A stretch of DNA of 5,790 nucleotides from Anaerolineae bacterium. Its GTDB lineage: Bacteria > Chloroflexota > Anaerolineae > JAAYZQ01. The stretch spans positions 1 to 5,790 of the forward strand of contig JAFGOG010000107.1 of assembly GCA_016926595.1 (NCBI GenBank), in the 5' to 3' direction. The position numbers and the translations under genes were made by a program. Positions 1-4,971 of the stretch are shown in pieces (the stretch's first letter is position 1; each line of letters begins with the position of its first letter). The notes beneath the pieces are model-generated. The model searched no databases, was not told where the DNA came from, and saw only the letters and a program-made list of their open reading frames with translations.

Positions 1-1746
1 GGCCAGCGCCTCGGGCTGGCCTGACTGCCGGATTTGCCCGTTGGCCATAATGTGCACCAGGTCGGCGTCCAGCACGCCCGACAGGCGATGGCTGATGGTG
101 AGGATGGTACGGCTCTCGCCGGCGGCGCGAAACGCATCGAACACGGCGCGCTCGGTCACGGCGTCCAGCCCCGAGGTTGGCTCGTCGAGCAGCAGCAGCG
201 GCGGGTCGGTGACGATGGCCCGCGCCAGGGCCAAAAGCTGCGTCTGTCCGTAGGAAAGCTTGCCGTCTGCCTCGCCTAACCGGGTCTGGTAGCCCTCCGG
301 TAAGGCCACGATCGTGTCGTGCAGGCCCACTGTCTGCGCGGCGCGCATCACGTCGTCGAGCGGGATCGCCTCGTCGCGCAGGGTGATGTTTTCCTGCACC
401 GTGCCCTCGAACACGTGCACCGTCTGCGGCACCACGCCGAGTAACTTGCGCCGCGACGCGGGGTCTAGGCTGTGCGGGTCATAGCCGCAGATCGAGATAT
501 GACCCTCGGCCGGGCGATACAGCCCGGCGATCAGGTTGAGTAGCGTGGTCTTGCCCGCGCCGGTGCGCCCCACCAGGGCCGCCTTGCTGCCACGCCGCAC
601 GATCAACGCGACGCCGCGCAGCACGGCCTGGCCGGGCTGGTAGCCGAACTGTACCCCTTCTACCGTCAGCAGATCGCCGACCTGGCCGAGGTCGGGCAGC
701 GCGGCGATGTGCTGCGTCTCGCCCCGCTCCTCCGGCGGGATCTGCAGCAGTTCGGCGATGCGCTGCAAGCCGGCCATCGCCCGCTGGATGGTTTGGAATT
801 CCTGCGCCAGCGACTCGATCGGCCCAAAGAGCCGCCCGATGAGGTCGGCAAAGGCGGCCAGGCTGCCCACGGTCAGACCGGCCAAGCCGATCGCGCCGGC
901 GTCGACAAAGCCCAACCGCGCGCCGAGCCAGATCACCACGGCGATGGTCAGCGCACGCACCAACTGCATTACACAGGGGAAATAGGCCACGTATACCGCC
1001 TCGTGATTGAGCGCCTGGAGATTGCCGTGGAGCGGCCCCTCAAAGCGGTCCTTGATTGGCTCTTCCTGCCCAAACGCCTTGAGCGTGCGCACCCCGGCAA
1101 AGGTCTCTTGCAAAAAGGTATTGATCTCGCCGACGCTGCGCCGCACGCCCAATTGGGCCTGGTAGATGTGCTTGCCGAAAAAGCGGGCCAGCCAGTAGAC
1201 TCCCGGCGCTGCCAGCAGAGTGATCCCACACAGCAGCGGGCTAATGGTGACCATCGCCGCCACGATGCCGGCGACCTTGAACATGTCCGCAATGGCGTTG
1301 ATCAGGCCGGCGGAAAAGAGGGTGTTGACGGCCTCCACGTCCGCTGTCAGGCGGCTCATCGTCTCGCCGACTGGGGGGGTGTTATAGTAGCGCATCGGCA
1401 GACGGGCCAGGTGGCGGGCCATGAGCAGGCGCAGGTCGAGCAGCACGTTCTGGCCGATGGTCGTCGTCACCATCGTCTGGGCAAAGCCGAGCGAACTGGA
1501 AAGGATCAGCGCGCCCAGGTAGAACAGCGCCAGCCGCAGCAGCCCATCGGTCAGGCTGTGCTTGAGATAGCCGTCGATGATCTGCCTGAGCAGCAGCGGC
1601 GGCGCGAGTTCGGCGGCCATCGCGCCGGCCGACACCAGCAGCAGCAGGCCAAAGAGCGGCCACATCCGCCGAAACGTCGCGCGCAGCGCGCGCCCGACAA
1701 TGGAAAAAGGTTTGACCATCCCGTTGGTTTGGGGTTTTTCAGCCAT
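1..1746 (-). CDS. ABC exporter half-transporter, MdlB/TM288-like, C-terminus cut by window edge
   Basis: This is a fused membrane-plus-ATPase half-transporter; 582 codons are visible and the frame is open to base 1. By my reading of the minus strand, residues 30-305 hold about six hydrophobic segments of the type I exporter fold. The ATPase domain follows: Walker A GRTGAGKT (393-400), Q-loop Gln441, signature LSYGQTQ (497-503), Walker B LLLLDE (Asp521, catalytic Glu522), D-loop SGLD and switch His553. The signature departs from LSGGQRQ at two positions. The ATG at 1746 overlaps the end of the upstream exporter gene by 8 bases, with GGAG at 1757-1760 as a likely ribosome site, so translation is probably coupled. 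Inference: it pairs with the upstream product as a heterodimer and supplies the catalytic Glu of the active site. Only about 10-25 residues are probably missing. The substrate (drug, lipid or peptide) cannot be told from sequence. Confidence 0.93.
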   Translation of the reverse strand, partial: MAEKPQTNGMVKPFSIVGRALRATFRRMWPLFGLLLLVSAGAMAAELAPPLLLRQIIDGYLKHSLTDGLLRLALFYLGALILSSSLGFAQTMVTTTIGQNVLLDLRLLMARHLARLPMRYYNTPPVGETMSRLTADVEAVNTLFSAGLINAIADMFKVAGIVAAMVTISPLLCGITLLAAPGVYWLARFFGKHIYQAQLGVRRSVGEINTFLQETFAGVRTLKAFGQEEPIKDRFEGPLHGNLQALNHEAVYVAYFPCVMQLVRALTIAVVIWLGARLGFVDAGAIGLAGLTVGSLAAFADLIGRLFGPIESLAQEFQTIQRAMAGLQRIAELLQIPPEERGETQHIAALPDLGQVGDLLTVEGVQFGYQPGQAVLRGVALIVRRGSKAALVGRTGAGKTTLLNLIAGLYRPAEGHISICGYDPHSLDPASRRKLLGVVPQTVHVFEGTVQENITLRDEAIPLDDVMRAAQTVGLHDTIVALPEGYQTRLGEADGKLSYGQTQLLALARAIVTDPPLLLLDEPTSGLDAVTERAVFDAFRAAGESRTILTISHRLSGVLDADLVHIMANGQIRQSGQPEALA

Positions 1747-3577
1747 GGGCCTCGTGCTCCAGCCAGTCTTGGGCGCTGAAAATGCGCGCATAGATGCCCC
1801 CTGCGGCCAGGAGCGCGTCGTGCGTGCCTTGCTCGACCACCCGCCCGCTGTTGAGCACCAGGATCAGGTCGGCCTGGGTAAAGGCGGCCAGGCGGTGCGA
1901 AAAGAGAAACAGCGTGCGCGGAGAAGCGGCGTTTCCCGTCAACTCGCGGTGCAGCCGCTCGACCATGCGCCGCTCGGTGCCGATATCCACCGCCGAAAAG
2001 GGGTCGTCGAGCACCAGCAGCGGGCTGCTGGCATAGATGGCCCGCGCCAGGGCGATGCGCTGGCGCTGCCCGCCGGAGACGCGCGCGCCCCGCTCGCCGA
2101 CCACGGTCGCCAGGCCGTCGGGAAAGAGGGCCAGGTCTTCGGTCAGTGCTGCGATGTGCAACGCCTGTTGCAGCCGGGGGTCATCGTCGGGCACCGTTCC
2201 GGCCGGTTGCAGGGTGATGTTTTGGGCGATGCTGGCCGAGAAAATGAACGAGTCTTGCCCCGAGTAGGCCACGGCGCGCACCCGCTCGGCTGCACTCAGG
2301 TCGCGCAGTTCGCGCGCATTTGCCAGGATGCTGCCGCCATACTCGTACAGGCCGGTCAGCACGGTCGCCAGCGCGCTCTTGCCCGACCCCACCGGCCCGG
2401 TGACGGCCACCAGCGCGCCGGGCGGGGCGGTAAACGTGACCCCGTGCAGCACGTCGTGCGCGCTGCCCGGAAAGCGAAAGCTCAGATCGCGCGCCTCGAT
2501 CTGCACACGGTCGCCCAGCGGCGCGGTTTCCCGGCTTTGTGCCGGCGACGTGGGGCGGGCGGCGGCCTCTGGCACATCCTGGCTCATCTTTTCCTTGAGC
2601 CGGTCCCAGGCGGCCTGGGCGGCGTGAAAACGGTTGATCACGTTGGCAGCCACCCGCGTGCGCGTGGCCATGGCCATAAACATGGCCAGGTAGGCCGTAA
2701 AACGGCCCAGCGTCCACTGCCCTGCGACCACCTGCTGCCCGCCCAGCACGATCACACCCACCAGTCCCAGCGAGGCCAGGCTGGCGTAGACTGGCATGAT
2801 GCCCGTTTGCAGCAGGCTGGTCTTGATGTTCCAGCGTGTCTCGGACACGCTGAACGCCTCCAGCCGCTCGTTTTCCGCTCTTTCACGCCCAAAGAGGCGC
2901 AAGATGCCGATGCCGTTGAGCGTGCGCTGCAGGTGCGAGCTGACCTGAGAGGCGGCCTTGCGCGCGTTGAGCGAAAAGCGGTACATGGGGTGGCGCAGCG
3001 TCTCGGCCACGTACAGCGCCAAAGGGATGGGCAGCGAACAGAGCAAGGTGATCCAAGGGTTGTAGATCAGCAGCACGACAAAGTAGGCCACCATCAGCAG
3101 CCAGGTGTCCCAGGTTTCGTTGATCGTGTACTGCACCGTATCCACCACCTGGTTCACGTCGCCAACAGTGCGCGCCATCAGGTCACCTACCGACTCGCGC
3201 TCGACGCGCGCCATCGGTCGGTCGAGCACGGCGGAGAGGAGCCCGGCACGCAGGTCATTGGCGACGCGGTTAAACATGTCGCGCAGCCACCAGCGCTTGA
3301 TATAGCGAGCAAACTGGAAGAACAGCGTCGCCAGGACAAACAGCACAGCATACCATGTCAGCCGGCGCATCTGTTCGGGGGAATAGCCTTGCTGCTCTAG
3401 CGCGGTTGCCGCGTCGATCATCATGCCCAGGAAGATCGGCCCGGCGACGATGACCGTGTTGTAGAGAATGCCGCCGGCGGCCTGAATCCAGAACTTGGCC
3501 CGATAGCGGCGGATGTACGAGATCAGCCGGAAGGGTTGATCGGGTAGGGAAAAAGTGCGGGTCATTGCTGTGGTCAC
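1739..3577 (-). CDS. ABC exporter half-transporter, MdlA/YheI-like, with Asp in place of catalytic Glu
   Basis: This is a complete 612-residue half-transporter of the inner membrane that should use ATP to export an unknown substrate. Hydrophobic segments lie near residues 31-52, 76-92, 155-175, 174-192, 258-282 and 291-305. A Pro/Ala/Ser-rich linker (about 335-355) leads to the ATPase domain: Walker A GPVGSGKS (394-401), Q-loop Gln441, canonical signature VSGGQRQ (500-506), Walker B LLVLDD (520-525), D-loop SAVD (528-531), switch His561. Asp525 sits where active ATPases have Glu. This marks the degenerate-site subunit of heterodimeric exporters such as TM287/288 and also occurs in MdlA/YheI relatives. 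The GTG start at 3577 is preferred over the ATG at 3565. It has GGAGGA six bases upstream and overlaps the padR stop (GTGA), whereas the ATG would be 18 bases from that site. The stop overlaps the next exporter gene. Confidence 0.95.
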   Translation of the reverse strand: MTTAMTRTFSLPDQPFRLISYIRRYRAKFWIQAAGGILYNTVIVAGPIFLGMMIDAATALEQQGYSPEQMRRLTWYAVLFVLATLFFQFARYIKRWWLRDMFNRVANDLRAGLLSAVLDRPMARVERESVGDLMARTVGDVNQVVDTVQYTINETWDTWLLMVAYFVVLLIYNPWITLLCSLPIPLALYVAETLRHPMYRFSLNARKAASQVSSHLQRTLNGIGILRLFGRERAENERLEAFSVSETRWNIKTSLLQTGIMPVYASLASLGLVGVIVLGGQQVVAGQWTLGRFTAYLAMFMAMATRTRVAANVINRFHAAQAAWDRLKEKMSQDVPEAAARPTSPAQSRETAPLGDRVQIEARDLSFRFPGSAHDVLHGVTFTAPPGALVAVTGPVGSGKSALATVLTGLYEYGGSILANARELRDLSAAERVRAVAYSGQDSFIFSASIAQNITLQPAGTVPDDDPRLQQALHIAALTEDLALFPDGLATVVGERGARVSGGQRQRIALARAIYASSPLLVLDDPFSAVDIGTERRMVERLHRELTGNAASPRTLFLFSHRLAAFTQADLILVLNSGRVVEQGTHDALLAAGGIYARIFSAQDWLEHEAHG

Positions 3578-3882
3578 CTTGTCTCCTCCAGGACTTCGCG
3601 CACCAACTCGGCGATCTTGCGGCGCGCTTCTGCCAGGGCGGCCTGCCCCTTGTCGGTGATGGCATAGTACTTGCGGGTTCGCCCGTCGACGACGCGGCTC
3701 TCCTGGGCCAGGTATCCCTGCCGCTCCAGGCGATGCAGCGTCGGATAGAGCGTACCGGGGCTGAGGTCATAGCCGTGACGGGCCAGTTCTTCGACAAACT
3801 CGGCGCCATAGATCGGCTCTTGGGCCGCGTGGTAGAGGATGTGGATCTTGATAAAACCGAGAAAGAAATCGCGGATCATCAT
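3574..3882 (-). CDS. PadR-family transcriptional regulator
   Basis: This small cytoplasmic DNA-binding protein has 102 residues and probably represses the exporter operon it heads. It shows the PadR winged-helix layout. The N-terminal helix is rich in aromatic and Ile residues (IRDFFLGFIKIHILYHA). YGAEFVEELA forms the second helix, LSPGTLYPTLHRLERQGYL (40-58) is the recognition helix, and RKYYAITDKG (70-79) is the wing. A single charged C-terminal helix (82-100) fits the short PadR type, in which it makes the dimer. There are two adjacent ATG codons. The first, at 3882, is 4 bases from GGGAGG; the second, at 3879, is 7 bases away, so either could be used. The stop overlaps the GTG of the exporter gene by four bases, as expected for an LmrR-like regulator co-transcribed with its exporter. 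The ligand is unknown and could be an exporter substrate. Confidence 0.95.
   Translation of the reverse strand: MMIRDFFLGFIKIHILYHAAQEPIYGAEFVEELARHGYDLSPGTLYPTLHRLERQGYLAQESRVVDGRTRKYYAITDKGQAALAEARRKIAELVREVLEETR
3584..3589 (-). promoter_or_regulatory. Shine-Dalgarno GGAGGA that decides a GTG start
   Basis: GGAGGA on the minus strand lies six bases before the GTG at 3577 and inside the last codons of padR. The alternative in-frame ATG at 3565 would be 18 bases away. The site therefore supports the GTG start and the 4-base stop/start overlap that couples padR to the exporter gene. Confidence 0.8.
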
Positions 3883-3910
3883 ATCGCCTCCCGATATTGG
3901 TAGGCGATAT
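3881..3910. promoter_or_regulatory. Probable PadR operator (nested inverted repeats)
   Basis: Two nested palindromes share one arm. A 9-base perfect inverted repeat, ATATCGCCT (3881-3889) against AGGCGATAT (3902-3910), has a 12-base spacer. Inside it, on the minus strand, ATATCG-GGAGG-CGATAT (3881-3897) is a perfect 6-base palindrome whose 5-base spacer is part of the padR Shine-Dalgarno sequence. The left arm contains the first two bases of the padR start codon, and the right arm overlaps the -10 box. PadR repressors are known to bind AT-containing dyads at their own promoters. That this dyad is bound by this protein is inference from position and symmetry. Confidence 0.72.
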
Positions 3911-3936
3911 TATATCCAGAATCGACGAAAAGTCAA
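3909..3936 (-). promoter_or_regulatory. Sigma70-type promoter of the padR-exporter operon
   Basis: On the minus strand, TTGACT (3931-3936) is followed after 16 bases by a perfect TATAAT (3909-3914). Transcription should start near 3901-3903, leaving an untranslated leader of about 20 bases with the GGGAGG ribosome site. The -10 box overlaps the outer arm of the inverted repeat at 3881-3910, so bound repressor would block RNA polymerase. It is the clearest promoter I found in the window. Confidence 0.78.
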
Positions 3937-3940
3937 ATCA

Positions 3941-3960
3941 CGCGCCATAGGAATGGCGTG
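3941..3960 (-). repeat. Palindromic mini-element copy 5, next to the padR promoter
   Basis: Minus strand reads CACG-CCATTCCTATGG-CGCG. The 12-base core is identical to the copy at 4773-4784. The flanking 4-mers fit the CRCG target pattern but differ from each other at one base (CACG against CGCG), so no exact duplication is left. It is the only copy outside the broken gene and ends five bases upstream of the -35 box at 3931-3936. It could form a small hairpin, GCCAT/ATGGC with a TCCT loop. Confidence 0.8.
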
Positions 3961-4083
3961 CTGTTGAGGAATTGGTCGGCCATGGGACATCTGGCCGTTA
4001 CTGATCCTTTTAGAGCTGGGTGGCCTAGCTGTGGTTGGCCTGTTCATCGAGAGAACTGACCCCGTCTTCTCTTTGCGTTACGG
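3961..4083. other. Spacer downstream of the interrupted gene, no gene seen
   Basis: I see no convincing coding frame or clear terminator here. A weak dyad AGAGAA (4050-4055) / TTCTCT (4067-4072) with an 11-base loop has no U-tract following it in the direction of transcription. The short repeat GGCC-N11-GGCC (around 3979-3997) does not resemble the mini-elements. Confidence 0.5.
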
Positions 4084-4234
4084 TTACTGGGGCAGGCGCA
4101 AGGTCATGCCGCTCTCAAAGGTCAGGTCATCGATGTGGCCGGCTGACTTGCCGTCCTTCGAGACTAGATGGATATGGATCGCGTTTTTATGTCCTTCTCC
4201 TTGATGGCAGGCGCGTAGGTGCCGATGAATACGC

Positions 4235-4254
4235 CGCGCCATTCTGATGGCGCG
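4235..4254 (+). repeat. Palindromic mini-element copy 4 (opposite orientation)
   Basis: On the plus strand, CGCG-CCATTCTGATGG-CGCG shows an exact 4-base direct duplication around the 12-base core. Removing 16 bases turns the host codons into E K R R G V F I G, which rejoins the VGFYSEK and GVFIGTYAP segments. Because the target itself is GC-palindromic, the stem grows to 11 base pairs (4228-4238 side against 4251-4261 side, centred on the core), and on the plus strand it precedes five Ts. Confidence 0.85.
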
Positions 4255-4517
4255 GCGTTTTTCCGAGTAAAAGCCGACGATGTCCACCTCTTTATTCTTT
4301 ATCACATAGTTGGCCTTGGATTGCCCAAAGAGTTCACGGGTGATAGGCTTGCCCCCGGTGCGGTCGACATTGATGTGCCACTGGAGTTCGGCGGGCTTGC
4401 CCGTCAACAAAAAGGGGAAGGGCGTAGAACTGGTGTCGATACCGGCGGCAGTCGCGCGAGCCTTGACAAAGCGCTGCAGGTCATAGTAGGTCTTAACATC
4501 GGCAGGTACAGGTTCGT

Positions 4518-4537
4518 CGCGCCATCAGAATGACGCG
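4518..4537 (-). repeat. Palindromic mini-element copy 3
   Basis: Minus strand reads CGCG-TCATTCTGATGG-CGCG, with an exact 4-base duplication (6 bases if GG is counted: GGCGCG on both sides). Removal of 16 bases restores the host reading Q W R D E P V P A D V K and joins AIFGTWTKHMQW to DLQRFVKARA. The first core base is T instead of C. In RNA that change still pairs as a U-G wobble, so the 8-pair hairpin is kept. Confidence 0.87.
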
Positions 4538-4573
4538 CCATTGCATGTGCTTTGTCCAGGTGCCAAAGATCGC

Positions 4574-4593
4574 CGTGCCATAAGAATGGCGTG
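4574..4593 (-). repeat. Palindromic mini-element copy 2
   Basis: Minus strand reads CACG-CCATTCTTATGG-CACG, with an exact 4-base duplication (GGCACG on both sides if six are counted). Removing 16 bases gives N S Q S G T A I F G T W, the clean junction expected of an uninterrupted gene. The core folds as GCCAT/ATGGC with a TCTT loop. Confidence 0.88.
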
Positions 4594-4630
4594 CCGCTTT
4601 GGCTGTTGTCCATGATAAAGCCATCGCCTC

Positions 4631-4648
4631 GCACCTTGCGTCGTGCAC
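4631..4648 (-). repeat. 14-base insertion with GTGC duplication
   Basis: Minus strand reads GTGC-ACGACGCAAG-GTGC. A 10-base insert plus a 4-base direct duplication shifts the frame by 14. Removal of 14 bases gives V T G V R G D G F I M D and joins GKPYVT to RGDGFIMD. The core is unrelated to CCATTCYKATGG but nearly matches ACGACGGAAG just downstream of copy 1 (9 of 10 bases). It may be a different or decayed kind of insertion, and the exact boundaries are uncertain. Confidence 0.6.
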
Positions 4649-4768
4649 GCCGGTCACATAGGGCTTGCCCTTGAAGATGGTGATCTCTCCATCGAGGCCT
4701 TCACAGGCCCCGACGCCGTAGGCGCCGTTGGCTCCCGACATCTCGGCAATCGGCAGGACGCCTTCCGT

Positions 4769-4788
4769 CGTGCCATAGGAATGGCTTG
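4769..4788 (-). repeat. Palindromic mini-element copy 1
   Basis: Minus strand reads CAAG-CCATTCCTATGG-CACG. The 4-mers differ at one base, so this is either a mutated duplication or an imprecise boundary. Removal of 16 bases joins the N-terminal VASGK to TEGVLPIAEM. It is the first interruption in the gene, about 23 codons after the start. Confidence 0.83.
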
Positions 4789-4882
4789 CCGGAAGCGACG
4801 ATAGCCCCCTGTTTTCCATCGTATTCGACCAGACCGTCCTGGTGATGCTTTTTCATGTCATTTCCCCCGCTATAGCCTCGGA

Positions 4883-4926
4883 ACGGATGCTCGCGGATAA
4901 ACGCCCACGAAGCGTGGGGCATCCGT
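4883..4926. terminator. Structured inverted repeat after the ABC gene, possible weak terminator
   Basis: An outer 8-base stem ACGGATGC (4883-4890) / GCATCCGT (4919-4926) encloses a tight hairpin CCCACG-AAG-CGTGGG (4904-4918) abutting its right arm. It begins about 45 bases after the ABC stop at 4972 in the direction of transcription. The inner hairpin is followed on the minus strand only by CGTTTATCC, a poor U-tract, so intrinsic termination would be inefficient. It could instead be an mRNA-stabilising end or a regulatory dyad upstream of the interrupted gene. Confidence 0.35.
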
Positions 4927-4971
4927 CGGAATACCCGGTAGGACCATCTGATCTCCCGGGCCGAGCTGTGG

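Larger units (their letters stand above)
4084..4856 (-). pseudogene. Acetolactate-decarboxylase-like gene interrupted by five short insertions
   Basis: The gene begins MKKHHQDGLVEYDGKQ at ATG 4856, with GGGGGA six bases upstream, and ends LRLPQ-TAA at 4084. Conserved stretches lie in three frames: GVLPIAEMSG and GLDGEITIFKGKPYVT, then RGDGFIMDNSQSG, then AIFGTWTK, then LQRFVKARA, LQWHINVDRT and VDIVGFYSEK, then GVFIGTYAPAIKE, then NAIHIHLVSKDGKSAGHIDD. Taking out the 16-base units at R1-R4 and a 14-base unit, and adding one A at the AAAAA near 4185, gives exactly 696 bases, or 231 residues plus stop, with no internal stop. The GLDGE, IVGF and HxH...GH patterns fit the acetolactate decarboxylase family, in which three histidines bind zinc and acetolactate is converted to acetoin and CO2; there is no signal peptide. 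The family call is from memory of conserved motifs. A simple reading of the frame gives no full protein, so it is a pseudogene unless the insertions are bypassed. Confidence 0.78.

Noticed and set aside
709..1779. Plus-strand open frame of 356 codons
   Set aside because: It lies antisense to the minus-strand exporter gene, whose Walker A, signature and His motifs are all in frame.
1577..3400. Long plus-strand open frame of 607 codons opposite the exporter genes
   Set aside because: It is the GC-bias shadow of two well-supported exporter genes. It has no recognisable motif, is rich in His/Gln/Arg as expected of antisense reading, and has no clear ribosome site.
4050..4072. AGAGAA/TTCTCT dyad as a terminator of the interrupted gene
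   Set aside because: The stem is short and AT-rich with an 11-base loop and no U-tract.
4228..4265. Rho-independent terminator of a plus-strand gene
   Set aside because: No plus-strand gene leads into it. The T-run is explained by host codons and the stem by an insertion into a GC palindrome.
4219..4533. Plus-strand open frame across the interrupted gene
   Set aside because: It is antisense to conserved segments (HINVDRT, IVGFYSEK) and has no family features of its own.
4235..4788. CRISPR-like array made of the repeated palindromes
   Set aside because: Units are only 12 bases, spacing is irregular, one copy is inverted, and the intervening sequences are coding and not spacers.
4869..4874. 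TATAGC as a -10 box for the interrupted gene
   Set aside because: No acceptable -35 hexamer at 16-18 bases upstream, and it overlaps the likely leader just before the ribosome site.
4701..4922. Longer start (ATG 4922) for the interrupted gene
   Set aside because: The upstream ATG lies within the structured repeat and lacks a ribosome site. The ATG at 4856 has GGGGGA at six bases.
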